DNA from: Pempheris klunzingeri
Lineage: Eukaryota; Chordata; Actinopteri; Acropomatiformes; Pempheridae
Assembly (NCBI RefSeq): GCF_042242105.1
Contig: NC_092013.1
Coordinates: 19,088,618-19,152,617 of the forward strand
Direction: 5' to 3'
DNA: 64,000 nt
The notes under the pieces were generated by a model, which saw only the letters and a program-made list of their open reading frames with translations, ran no database searches and had not been told where the DNA came from. The position numbers and the translations under genes are program-made. Below are positions 1 through 11,864 of the stretch, piece after piece. Within the stretch, counting starts at the first letter, position 1. Every line of letters begins with the position of its first letter.

Positions 1-2635
1 CAGAGGATGAACAGATATCTTTGACGAAGTTTTCTCTTCCTGTTGGTCGTGGTTCGGTCTTGGTTGTGAGGTCAAGATCGACCGTTCGACTCGTTCTTTA
101 AGAACTGAGTCTATCAACATGTGGAAATGATGTTCTGAAATAAAATGACCGACCAGAACAAACCAAAAATTCGTCCTTGGTAAAAGAAGACACGCCAAGA
201 TGCCTAATAATAGATTTTGATGCTGATGGGTAAGTCTGGAAAGGATTAGGCATTCTGCTGCTCCCACAGATTCCCCTTCATTGTTTTTTATGCAGCATGA
301 ATGCATCAGACCTCCCAATGTATAATGTGGTCTTTTTTTTCCCCTTGAACGTACTTTATGTTTCTCAGCCGTTGTGGATTTAGCTTGTACGCTGTGTACT
401 TGTGTGAGAGTTAAATGCGACGGGAAAGTTTTACAACTTCACCCGTGTCATGGGGGTCAATTAGATTACGTGGGGTAATATCCCCTTAAAGTGGCCGTTT
501 TCTCTCTTTTTTCCTCCCCAGCCGCGTTGCCTCCAGGCTGTTTATCAGAGGGAAGAGTTAACGAGCATGTGGTCTCCTCACAAGGGTTAAAAGAAAAAGT
601 CTGTAATCCTTTGACGCTTTAGATTTTTAAAAGTGTTTCTCAAGCCAGAAACAGGAGAGACACTGTGTTCATTTCAAATCATTTGTGGCGTTCTGCTGAT
701 ACCAGCGCTGAAGTGCATCCTCTCTTTGCTCTGCTCACTGTTTACTCGGGTGCAGGTCTGTTGACCGTTTGTCAGCAGCGGCTTCGCCAGTTTGTGTTAA
801 ACCCACAGAAGAATGGCTAATGAGCTTTTGCCCATTTGTGCAGACGTTGGTTGCTTTTTAGCACCATCCCCAGAAGTGCTCGTCCAAATGGTGGACACTT
901 GCCCCTCTGTCAGCCCAGATCTGAACAAATACCACTTATGTCTGCGTGGTGAGCACACAGAGGGCCTCAGAGAAAAGCCTGCAGCTCTCAGCAGAAGGGC
1001 ATTAATGACAATCTGGAATACAATGTACTAGCAGCGGTTGGGTTAAAGAGTGTAGCTGTGTTGATGAAGAGCATATTGTGCTGTGAGCTGTTTATTGCAG
1101 TGATACAACAAAGGATTGTGTTGCATTCTCTGGCACTCGCCGATCAAATATATCTTTAAACATATACCACTCTCAAAATCCCCAGTAACACAACTTATCA
1201 ACATTGTATTCACGTTAATGCACTGCACATGTTGACATATCCTCCAAACCATGAGGTTTTAACAGATAAGCTTCCTGGCCTTGTATTCAGACCACTCAGA
1301 GGAGGAGCCGGGGAGTGGCCTAGAACAGTATAGTCTTTGTGTCAGTTGTCCCCAAGTTGCTAAATGTTTTAGTTGTTCTTTCTCAGGCGACCAACTGTTA
1401 GGAGTGATATTCCACATAAATGTAACCTAAAGAGGAGGAGCTCAGGGAAAGAAGAAGAAAAAAAAAAAAAAAAAGGTCTGTGAGAGTATGTGTGCCAGTG
1501 TCTGTGACTCCTCCAGCCTCCATTCTAGATAACAGGAGTCTCAGTCTTGCGCTGAGCCTGTCTGGTGTTTCAGAGACGTGTGTGTGTGAGGCCTGTGTGT
1601 CGCACTGGAGCTCCAGTGACCCAAGGGCACTCATGTGAAACCCCTTTAATCCCTGTGCTCAGAGTGTTTTGGGTTGGGGGATGATCTCCTACAGTACAGA
1701 GTTAGTGTTTTTAGTTGCTCCTAATATAAAACAACACAGGTGTGCGAGTGATTTTTAGGGTGATCCGGCCTGCACGAGTGCGATTCATTAAATGTGCAAC
1801 AGTGCAACAACTTTGTCTTTGGCTCAGTGTCCGATCAGAGTTTTCCCTTCGTGAAAATCCCGTCTATATGTCCCTGATCAAAGCCATGGCTGCTTTTAAT
1901 GCCTTGTTCCACAATTTATATGGTTAGATGAGTTATTGGCTGGTGCGTTCTGCTGCAAAGTTATGCATGTCTTAAAGGTTTCACAGATTATGGCTTCAAA
2001 CCGCTCCCCTCACCACAAAATGACCGATTCAGGCTTGAATGGCTTCTCCGCTACGTTCCCTGGAAAATTTCCGATTAAAATGCTGATTCAGACTGTTAAA
2101 AAAAAAAAAAAAAAAAAGAAAAAAAAAAGAAAAGCACTCTGGCCCACTCTCCCCATTTTGTGTCAATCTTTCCCTCTTCAGCTGGATTTAGGAATGATTC
2201 TCTGAAAGTCTTACAGTTCAAGGTAGACTACATAGCCAGCAGCACAGCATCCGATGTTAAAATAGAACAATGAATGAATGAATCAGGCCTTATTTTCATG
2301 CTCTGGCTCGACGTGTGATACTTATTTATCTGCCCGAGTCTCTCCTGCCTGAGTGACTCATTTAGGAAGCCAGTAAGCTCTTCTTACCTCAGAGGGAGTT
2401 AGCCTGTTTCCACGCTGTGCGATTTGTTTACAAGACAGCAACAAATAAGAATCGGTTGTGGTGAATTTAATGGTGTAAAAACATTTGAAAAATGTATGTC
2501 AGTCTCTTCCAACTCAGATCCTTTTCACACATTTTCTTTCTCGCGTGCAAGACGTTAACTCTGGACATCATTGTTTTTCTTGGGCATGCAGCCGGTATCA
2601 AACTGCAAATGTTTGACTTGACAAGGGGTGCATGT

Positions 2636-2675
<40 letters not shown>

Positions 2676-5600
2676 TGTGTTCATGTGTGTGTGTGTGTTT
2701 GTCTCAACTTTTCCCCCTGCCTCTCTTTCTGCCTCTTGCCGTGTGAGCTGTTGGCTGTCCAGCCCTCCTCTCACTCTCAGCTCTGATTGTTTCCTGAGCG
2801 CCATGCCAGATAGGAAGTAGGAGGAAGTTATTGGAGGAGCTGGAGAGAATTTATTAGGGCCAAACACAGACACAGGCGGGAGAGGGGAGGGTGGTGACTC
2901 TGATATTTTGGAGATGGGGCTCGCACTTTCATGAGTCTGAGGAAGGCAGTGGTGTCGGCGGCAAACTTTGAGCCAATGGGCCGACGCTCCAGGCAGCTCG
3001 TCACCTTCCACTTTCAGCCATGAATTAAGCAGCGGTGATGCGGTTAAACATGTGCATTTGCTGTAAATACATGTGTGTGCATTTCTGTGTGTCAGGAGGA
3101 ATAAGGCAGCGTTTCCACTTCTTGTCAGAGAGCAGCTTTCCTGGCCTGGAACCTAAAATGTTTTCTTTATCTGTAATCTGACCTTTGAGAGCAGCTGCTC
3201 CTTCTGCCACCAAGTCCTGTTGTTTCCCATGTCAAGTGTGTGTTTGTGTGGCTGTTGGTGTGCCTGTGTGTGTGTGTGTGTGTGTTAGGGGGGTCTTACC
3301 CTACATCTGTGAGCGTCCCTCAACCTCAACAAGACGTGTGGGTTTTCGTGCGGAGGAGTTTTAGGCTGTGGATTTGTTAGTGTGTATAAATGTTGAATTC
3401 GGTGGAGGTGTGTTTAACTCTCAGCTAAGCAGGGGGGCTTTCGGCTGCCAGCAGGGGTCTGTTCTCTGCCAACAAGTGTCCCAACTCTCGCAGAAACCTA
3501 ACAAAGGCTGCATTTTTAAAGACACGAACAAATCCTGTAGTGTATTGGTTAACAAACAGATGGAGGTATATACATGGTGCCAGTGAGACGGAGAGACGTG
3601 CAAACAGAACACGCTTGATGGCTCTACAATGGAAGATACAGATTTGAAGGAAATCTGTTAACAATCTGGTTTGGGACATGAGTCAGTAGAACTGAGTCAT
3701 GGTAATGGGGGTGAGAAGGAGGCCGATTTTCCCCAAATGTCTGTGTGCGATATGACCAAAAATACTGTAATAGCAAGAAACAATAGAAAAGATTTGTATG
3801 ACTCAAAATTGCTTTTGATACTTGCTTTTTAATACCTACTTTTTTTTTCTTGAAGTTGTTGTAATCTGTATTTTTGTATATTAATGACTATGTGTTATCT
3901 GAAAGGACTCATTCGTGGGGACAAACCATGGGAGAGTTACTCGAGTGTGCAATAGCGTCCTTCATTGTTTTTGTTTTATGATCCGCAACGTTATTGCTTT
4001 GGTTCAGTCTGAACACTCTCTTCAGTGATGTCTTTAGCTCTGACCTCCGATAAACCCACCGTACCATACGTGTTCAGCACCAAACAGCAGACAGACAAAG
4101 TTAGCGATTAGCAGGTAAACACAGTGGAGTACTTAGCAGCGAAAACGTCACATGTTTTCCTCCTGAGTTGGTGGAGACCAAAAAAGAGTTGGAAGGAGAA
4201 TGAGTATTCATCAGGTGGTCAGTAACAGGACTCAAAGTGAATAATAATGATTCTCTGTTTGTGCTGTTTGCTAACAGGCTCCTCGTCGTGAGATGATAAT
4301 ATGTCAGTTGTGGCCAAAAAAATCTTTGAATTTGAGTGTTTCTATTTTCTTCCGTTGCACTGACACTGGCAAAAAAATGTTATACGTACCTGAGATTCTT
4401 CTGATTCTGACACATTAAAACGGCTATCAAATTACTTATGCTCATCGGGTTACACGGTGGTTTGTTTTGAGTAGAGATGCGCAGCAGAACAAAGGCAAGA
4501 TGCTCGACGTTCTCAAAAGCACTTGAGAAGTTGAGAACGTTTACAGTGTCGACGCAAGTAGCATTAAGTTGTTAACGCTTTATGATCGTATCAGTTTTCA
4601 GTTCAACAGTTGTGTCTCAGTGCATCGGCAGTCCAAAGACCCATTTGCATAAAGGTGGCGGCCTCTTAAGTTGCTGCCATTTCGAGACAACAACCTGCTC
4701 TGTCCTGCGAAAAGCCAAAAGAACCAGACTGTTTCCTGCACTGGCTTTTCTGTCTGAACTTGTCTGTGAAAATGCTCATATTTGTTTGTGGTGTTGCCTT
4801 TTTTGGTATTTACAGCATTTTTTACAAGTAGATAGTAAAAAGGACTTGTTTTTATGCATCTCCTTCAGGCTATGATGACATAATTAAAATAAAAAATTTG
4901 TCTGACTGCTGTTTTGCTTACGAAGAAGAGCCACAGTTGAAGTTAGGAAACACTTAAGTATTCCTACCAACACTACTGTCCGAGCTCTATGGGCTCGCAT
5001 GGCTCTCGTGGTGGGATGTTCAGTCATTGAATATATTCCTGTGATCCATCCTGTTTGGTCTTAAATGTCGGCGGGTTCGACAAATGTTCCTTTCTCACCA
5101 GTGGACTGGAGAAGAGATGTTGCCATCAGCTCATAAAAATCAGAGACATGACAGAGAAATTTTGAGTCAAGGTCTTGTCTAAGTGTAGTCTTTAAATTCC
5201 ACTGAGTAAGTAGAAACCCATGTGGCTGGTCCATCTGAGAGCACTGAGATGATCTCATGTTCAGTGGAAGATAGAATTGAGGAATAAAAACTGGCAGTGT
5301 TGAAAAAAAAGAGTTAGTCCTGCTGTCTCTGAGTGAATACGTGTTATTGTGTCAGCTCCTGAATGTCATGCTGTCCACTTGTTATTACTGAGACACACGG
5401 ACTCTGTTTGTTTTCCTGTCTGTAGGTGTTTGTAAGGGATTTCCTACTCTCTGTGGCATACTTAAACAAATGCCTGTGATGGAATCCCTTCCCTGATTTA
5501 GTCTATACCGACCGCTTTCCTCCACGTGACCCAGCAGCCTGAGAGTGACTCAGTAGAATTACTGGAATTCATTGGGACATTTCACTGCACACAATCCCGT

Positions 5601-5970
5601 CTAGGAAGAAAAAGGAAATGCTGTGCGGTGCCAATAAACTCTGGTTGGTTCATAGATGGAGCCAGAGCACAGATAAGCCGATTGCTGAAAAACAGACTGC
5701 AATGTGATCGCTCCGCTCAGGGCTGGGAAAATGGAAAGAGGCATTCGGGTGCATGAATGGTGCTGTTTGAATGAACGTGCAAGGTGCATAGCTTTGCAGC
5801 GTTATTGCCGCTGCACATAGGAATTCTGTAGTGTGTTGGCCTCAGAGTGCCATGGCAGGCAGTGCCAGAGAGTGGAAGAGGAGGTGTGTCCCTGATTTTT
5901 GTATTAAATGTGAGAGCAGCATGTCATTCAGTCAAGATCCCTCCATAAACACTCCCATCTGATTGGGACA
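1..5970. other. Upstream flank of tead3, no supported gene
   Basis: No exon with coherent splice sites and recognisable protein similarity was found on either strand. The open frames are short and mostly created by simple repeats: an A tract near 1457, an A-rich tract at 2099-2130, and a TG microsatellite at 2636-2700 that makes poly-Val/Cys frames. A noncoding first exon of tead3 could lie here or outside the window, but nothing in the sequence singles one out. Confidence 0.5.
2636..2700. repeat. (TG)n microsatellite
   Basis: Nearly pure TG dinucleotide run broken by a few substitutions. It explains the Cys/Val-rich open frames over it. A shorter TG run lies near 3269-3285. Confidence 0.9.
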
Positions 5971-6213
5971 AGGGTTGCAGCTAACAACTATTTTGGTTAT
6001 CATTAGTCTGGAGCTTGATTGGATCCATAAACAGAAAATAATCAGAAAATAGTGAAAAGTTCCTCTCACCTAAAGGCTAAGGCCTAGATCTTCAATTTGA
6101 TATTACACAGAACAGAGAGATGCAGCAGATCCTCACAACAGAGAAGCTGGAACTGGGGTTTATTTGCGTTTTGCTTGAAAAATGACTTAATAGATTCTGA
6201 AAATAGTTGCAGA
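5971..6213 (+). mobile_element. hAT-like MITE, copy A
   Basis: Starts with AGGGTTGCAGCTAAC and ends near AAAATAGTTGCAG. The middle holds the pieces AAAATAGTGAAAAG, CAGCAGATCCTCACAACAGAG and TTGCTTGAAAAATGACTTAA. This is the layout of a very common non-autonomous fish repeat beginning AGGGCTGCAACTAAC. Family membership is from memory of that consensus. The right terminus looks trimmed. Confidence 0.6.
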
Positions 6214-6737
6214 CTCTACGTAATTCAAGTTAGCAGTAATTGTCCTCATGTATTATATTGTGTTCATCTGTGCAGCTCCATTTATCTGCAGTTCATTTTC
6301 TTGAGTACATCTTGTGGAGTTTCTCACCGAAATTTGGCCCACGGGGTCGTTACAGTGTGTTTGTAATTAGCTTTTCTAATATAATCAATATGTTAATTAC
6401 AACAGCTTTTATATTCAAATGACGTGCCGGCAGGCTGCAGAGATGAATCCCAAAGGTCTTAATCTTGAGTCCTTCTATTGGCACTAACTGTCACATCTGA
6501 GTCCATAAAACTGTCCTCGTAACTTTATTTACCACTCACTTTTATCATGAAGTCACGACTATTGTCCTGGTTTTAAATCCTGTGACTCCAATAGAGGATG
6601 TATTGAAAAATGGCTCCGCTGACAATGCCCTGCCTCTAGTCTGAGCTCTGAGCGTCACAATGCGGGAGCGTGTTCACTGCTGATGTTGCATTCCAGCTGG
6701 AACAATCCCACTGTTTTCCAGACCCCAAAGTGGACGC

Positions 6738-6990
6738 CTAAATTGGACAACACACCCCCCTGCCATCCCCCACCACCAATGCCCCCCCCACCCCCTCCCT
6801 CTCCCCCACCCCCACATACACACCCCCTTTCCCCCTCTGCTCTACAACCAACCCACCCACCACCCACTCCTCCCATACACGCATCCCCTGGTCTCCTGTC
6901 CTTATTTGGGTAGAGACGTTCTGAGCACAGGGTGGAGGGGGGAGGCACAGGAGGGAGGGAGGGAGGGCGTTGGGTTGACACAAGGGAGGC
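6738..6990. repeat. C-rich then G-rich low-complexity tract
   Basis: A strand-asymmetric C-rich block (about 6751-6870) is followed by a GGA-rich block (about 6929-6990, including GAGGGAGGGAGGGAGGG). Both give Pro- or Gly-rich frames with no protein similarity. Runs of four or more C or G could form G-quadruplexes on either strand. Confidence 0.7.
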
Positions 6991-7590
6991 AGGAGGAGAA
7001 ACAGTGAGCACTCACAGCCCTTTCTTAATAAGGACATGTCTGGAATTCAGGCCCCTCTCTCGGTGAAGAGCCTCTCTTTTTGCAGCACCTCACTTGAACA
7101 CTCTCTCGTGAGCGCTCGGTGCTCCATCGAGGTCGTCAGATCTGCCCGTCACACTGAGCGCTGTTTGCTGCTCTTCACAGCTTGCAGTGCAGAGGAGGTT
7201 TGTGGTGTTTTCTCTGCTACAATTGGAGATAAACAATGGAGTGTCCGCCCCTCCCTCCTTCCCTCCCTGCCTCACTCACTGTGCCACCAGTCTTTGATTA
7301 TTGTCCCGGCTGAACTGAAGCTGTTGCCACTCAGCACCTGTGCATTCATTAATGTGTTCATTGATTAAATACTTCAAGCTGCCTCAGAGACATTTGCACA
7401 GCAGACCACACAAACAGCATCTGCTGCGCTTGAGGCTAAGACAGAAATGTGTATTTAAGGGTTAAACTACTGTTGTTAATGGATCTTTGTGCCTAAACAT
7501 GTTTCCATTTTTAAATTAAAAAGGTGTAGTGTGTGCCTTGAGATTTATTTTCTTTTGCGCTTTTTTCAAAACAGTGACTAAAATCTATTT

Positions 7591-7715
7591 AGGGCTGGCA
7601 CTAATGTTTATTTTCATAAATGATTTTCTCGATTAATGCTTATGCCAGTTAAATGTGTAACGAAAAAATTCCCATCACAGTTTCTCAGAGTCAAAGGTGA
7701 CATTTAAACTTGCTC
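7591..7715 (+). mobile_element. hAT-like MITE, copy B, left part
   Basis: Begins AGGGCTGGCACTAATG and continues through TTTTCTCGATTAATG, CCCATCACAGTTTCTCAGAG and AAGGTGACATTTAAACTTG. These match, in order, the left half of the same fish repeat as copy A. The right half resumes at about 9226 (TTGTCCAACTAACAGTCC), so the copy is split by about 1.5 kb of inserted sequence. Confidence 0.6.
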
Positions 7716-9216
7716 ACACATTTCTTGTCTAAATAAATGTAGTAAAAATTCACAAATATAATTTAAAATGATTTAAATACATACATTTTATGTACATGTT
7801 ACATTTATATACAAACTGTTGTACATTTGTATACAAGCTGCATTTACAAGCTCCTTGTCATGTGTGAACTTCACTGCACTTGTTTATTGTGGGTTTTTTG
7901 AGACTCCCCTGACATGGCTTGATTCACAAATGCGCTTTTTTTCTACAGTAGCCAATCAGATCGCTCCTCAACGGTATGATTTAATGTGATCACACATCCA
8001 TACGATGCATAATATTCTAAATAAACTTCTCAGCTGTTAAGTGTTATTCCTTGTTGCTTAGTTTTTTCATTTCCTTTGTTAGAACATCCAAAAGTTAACC
8101 TGGCAACCGGACGAATCTGCAAGCTCATGTTTTATTTGCTCTGGCAGATACGTCTGGCCACTCTCCTCCTCAGACAGATTTCCAGCCGATCTGGCCCGTG
8201 TCGCGCCAATCACAACTGTTTATCTAATATGGGGTGGCTTTTATACGATGACTGAAAGAGGAGCGCAGTTGAGGCGTTTTCGTAAACAGCCAAGATGGCT
8301 GCCGTTGATGTGGAACGCTCTGTTGAATCCACCATCAAGTCAATATTAAATGACCTGGATGGTATTTCTTCTCTAAAAGAAGAACAGTTGCGCCTAAAGC
8401 TTTTGCTGATAAGAAAGATGTGTTACTTCCGACAGGACTTGCTAACACGACATGTTTTGTCTCTGATTGGTTGTAGGTCAATGCAGTTGTGCCCATTGAT
8501 AATACCAGACTGACATTTTCTACAATTTGAACCGACCAGAACATCTCTGCAAGACAGTGGCAAGCAGAAATGCATTTCAAAGGCTTAATGTGGCATCTAC
8601 TGTTTATATCTATGGCGTTAGACCTACCTGCAGGTCAGCTTGCTAAGAAAGTTAACTAACTGATCTGGATGATCCTAGTTTGTCTGTCAGCATTAGCATC
8701 GGTACTATAGCTAAATTGGTTTGCTAAAGCTTGTATTAAATGCCACAAAACGAACTTAGCAAGCAATCACAACTCAAACGTGTTTTATTATACACGCCAG
8801 TAGAGTCATAACTCATCTGTGGAGAATAACCACCAGACTCCATGTTGAGTTTGACCTGCGGATAGATGTATACATTATGTAATCACACAGAGGGAGAGAG
8901 GCAAAGTCCCTCCCTTCTTTCAGAAATAATATATCCTGTAGTCAACGGTAAAAGACAAAAGAGATCAAAAAAATATTTTTCGGTTGCCACTGACTACAGT
9001 GCATGTTTTTAGTGAAATATCCTTTGGCAGCCCGCCGGAAGGGAAGGGACCTTGCCTCTCTATTAAAGGATACCGTTGAGTTTATGGTGGCGTGATTGGC
9101 TGAAATGGAATGAATCATCTTTGCACACAAGTCCCCGTTGAAGAGAATGCAATTGTGAATAGAGCCACTGCAGGGGAGTCTTTCTATTTTTTAAATAATT
9201 GTTAGTTGCAACCCTG
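7711..9216 (+). mobile_element. Insertion carrying a decayed helicase fragment
   Basis: This segment separates the two halves of MITE copy B. It is bracketed by a 9-bp direct repeat, ATTTAAACT, at 7702-7710 and 9217-9225. That would fit a target-site duplication (hAT elements make 8 bp). The right end reads AATTGTTAGTTGCAACCCTG, the reverse of a hAT-like end. The left end shows no matching inverted terminus, so the borders are uncertain. It contains a promoter-like segment (GCCAATCA at 8206) and the broken frame at 8295. Confidence 0.45.
8295..8512 (+). pseudogene. RecQ-like repeat-borne helicase, N-terminal fragment
   Basis: ATG in good context (AAGATGGCTG) opens a 72-codon frame beginning MAAVDVERSVE and containing ISSLKEEQ. 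This resembles the start of a multicopy helicase-like protein found in fish genomes. In that family KEEQ is followed by a Walker A region near LLPTGFGKS. Here the matching text appears in another frame from 8408 (DKKDV then LLPTG), so a frameshift and loss of the Walker lysine are visible. The piece stops after about 220 bp. It is a dead fragment. The family assignment is from memory and moderately secure. Confidence 0.45.
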
Positions 9217-9432
9217 ATTTAAACTACTTTTTGTCCAACTAACAGTCCAAAATACAAATATATTGAGTTCAGTATAAGACAAGACAAAGAAAATCATAAT
9301 CCTCACATTTTAGAAGCTCTAACCACAAGAGTTTAGGCATTTTTTCTTGAAAAATGACAATAAACCGAGTTGGCAATTCATATTTTGTCACAGGAATAAT
9401 CAAAAAAGTGACTAGTCATTGCAGCTCCAATT
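9217..9432 (+). mobile_element. hAT-like MITE, copy B, right part
   Basis: Resumes the repeat with TTGTCCAACTAACAGTCC and AAGACAAGACAAAGAAAATC, then TTTCTTGAAAAATGACAATA, and ends near AGTCATTGCAGCTCC. Together with 7591-7715 it gives one nearly complete copy. Confidence 0.55.
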
Positions 9433-11608
9433 CTAGTTATTGATTAGTTTACTTACATATCCACATTCCTGAGGTTTTTTTTTGTTTTTTTGTTATTGTC
9501 TTTGTGTCAGTGTCATGCATTCATTCACAAGTTGTCCGGACAGAATAAGATTAATCTAACCCTAACTCTAGTCGTATGTAGTTAGCGGCCCTTTTGGAGG
9601 GATCCAGCCTTGTGATCTGTAAAGACGGAGACTTGAGCTGCTGATGTGTGCTCTGTTTCAGTGTTGAGTTTTAACACTGTGACCCTGTGGCAAAGAGTAT
9701 GCCATAACCAATACCCTCTCAGCTAAAATTAGCAGCTTGACTTCAGGATATTTGTCAAACTCTCGTTTGGGTTCAGTGACATCCATGAATTTCATGTTGT
9801 ATGTTGGTGTGTGGTGGGATGTCACTGCAGGAACTGCGCAACTGATCCACTCGCCCTTTGATCTTTATGATGAGAAGGGAAGCATCACTAATCCTCCACC
9901 TCTGCTTTTTCACCAGTTTGTGGTTCTTGGATGATTTAGTGCGACTGCTGCAATTATAGAGTGTGAATCTTTCTAAATACTCCGAGATAAACGGAGAAGG
10001 GGGGAGACTACGGGAGATTTCAGGGTCATTATGACTTACCATCTTTTGTTTAATTTTACATTTGCAGACTTGGTGAATATTTTCACATGAAATAATTTAT
10101 TGGCTGCACACTTTTTTGTACAGACTTGTGGCAAATCACATTTCAATACTGAAACTGACTTTCTGGGTTGATTTCTATGATACAAGAATTATACTATTAA
10201 TCTGACTTCTAACTGTTCAAAACCTCATAAAAGAGATCAAATGTGGTTTATAACCGAAAAATAACAATGGAAAACAGATAACATGTGTTCTTTAAAGCTC
10301 CATCATATAAACTCTTAATGTCAATATAATTCAATCATTTAAGGTTTCCCACAGGAACACTCATTTTTGGCTCTCTCAGTATTTATCCGTTATACTTTAC
10401 TTTTGTCAGCATCTGCAGAAATGCTAAAGCAGAAACACAAGCATCCTGGGAGGATCATTCGTACCTCATAGACTTCCATTTCAGAAACAATACAATGCTG
10501 AAAAGGCAGCTTGAAAAATACTTAAGATCTTTGCCTGCAGTCAGCCATAAGCCAACCACACTGGGACACAGTTCCCAGACCACAAGAATTCTTTGAGGCC
10601 AGTGCTGATTAGTGAGGTCTTTAAACTTCGTTTTATGGAATATCTTGGATTCATTTGGCCATTTCAGAGATATAAAATATAGGAAATTATAGTAATAATT
10701 ACAGTTAACGTTGTTTATCCATACAAATTTAATGACTGCAATAAAGAGAATGTCAGCCAAAAGAGTGCGCTATAGATGAATGACATTCCTCAGTCAAGTA
10801 GATCTCTCATTAAGCTTTACATGAACTCACACAGCTCTGGGACTTCTTTGTAAACATGCAGTTAATTCCGCTTATGTATATCTCTAAAGAAAGAAAAAGT
10901 GGACAAACATGGGATAAACAGAGATTATGTTCACACAGTAGTGAAAGCTGTTCACTGGGTTGTAGCCATGACTGAATTTATTAAAAAACTCTGCTCCAAT
11001 GTTTCCTGTATTTTATCGATCCGGTAGGCATCCAGTATGAAGGTGAACATTAGCAGTGCTGACTGTTTCCTGTACTGGCCATCACAGCTCAGTGCCCTAA
11101 GATGTAGGCAAAGCAGGAGTGGATGCATTCTGGGTACATTGTTCCAAGATTCATGAAACTTGCTCATCCAGCACAAACACCCAAAGGGTTTTTCAGTCTT
11201 GCACATAGCTGGCCGAGTGCCTTCACACATGAAGGTCACAAAAATAGCACGTTGATGGATCGGCATGATGGATCCAATCAAAGACAACGGTTTGAAAGTT
11301 GTGACACAGCAGGTTTTCCTTATGGTTGGTAGATGTAGATGGCATCACATGACCTACGGTGGCAAAACTGAGCAGCGAAGACTTGTATCAATTTTGTCTG
11401 TGCTTCTATTTTCTCCTGCTAAAAATAACTTTAATACATTTTCTCTCTTGTAGTGGGATTTGTTGAAAATCAAAAAATTAATGATATCAATTATTCTTCA
11501 ATTTGCTGGCCGGGTAAAGAAAGCCGACCTGTAGGTGTTGCGCAATTCAAAACAATATTTATTTAAAAACAGCTAACCAACTTGGATCTTTATTAACTTT
11601 ATTCCACA
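9433..11608. other. Noncoding upstream sequence
   Basis: No supported exon on either strand. The open frames here (for example minus-strand 10455-10760 and 10952-11287) lack recognisable similarity and have no splice partners. The region ends at the acceptor in front of the first coding exon of tead3. Confidence 0.5.
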
Positions 11609-11609
11609 G

Positions 11610-11864
11610 ATCTTCTACAGATCCTTTGATATTGGGGCTCGGGGTCGGGCCCAGGGGGAGCCGCCACCATTGCGTCCAACGAGTGGAGCACCAACGGTAG
11701 CCCAGAAGATGGGCTGGACGGGGACAATGAGGACAAGACCCTGGACGGGGACGCCGAGGGCGTGTGGAGCCCGGACATCGAGCAGAGCTTCCAGGAGGCC
11801 CTCGCCATCTACCCTCCCTGTGGCAGGAGGAAAATCATCCTGTCAGATGAGGGAAAGATGTATG
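11610..11864 (+). CDS. tead3: tead3 first coding exon with non-AUG (ATT) start
   Basis: ATT at 11669-11671 is preceded by GCCGCCACC, a full Kozak consensus, and followed by GCGTCCAAC. The peptide then reads (M)[14 protein letters not shown], which aligns with human TEAD3 beginning MASNSWNASSSP. The same frame meets TGA at 11627-11629 upstream with no ATG between, so an AUG start in this exon is excluded. The next in-frame ATG is at KMYG, inside the TEA domain. Human TEAD1 and TEAD3 are known to start at AUU/AUA-type codons. The acceptor is CCACAG ending at 11609, or CTACAG at 11620. The donor is TATG|GTAAGT. Confidence 0.85.

Noticed and set aside
2598..3011. 137-codon minus-strand frame with THTHTH runs
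   Set aside because: Driven by the TG microsatellite, with no domain, splice or homology signal.
9737..9934. Plus-strand frame MTSGYLSNSRLG
   Set aside because: A chance frame of 65 codons without similarity or splice context.
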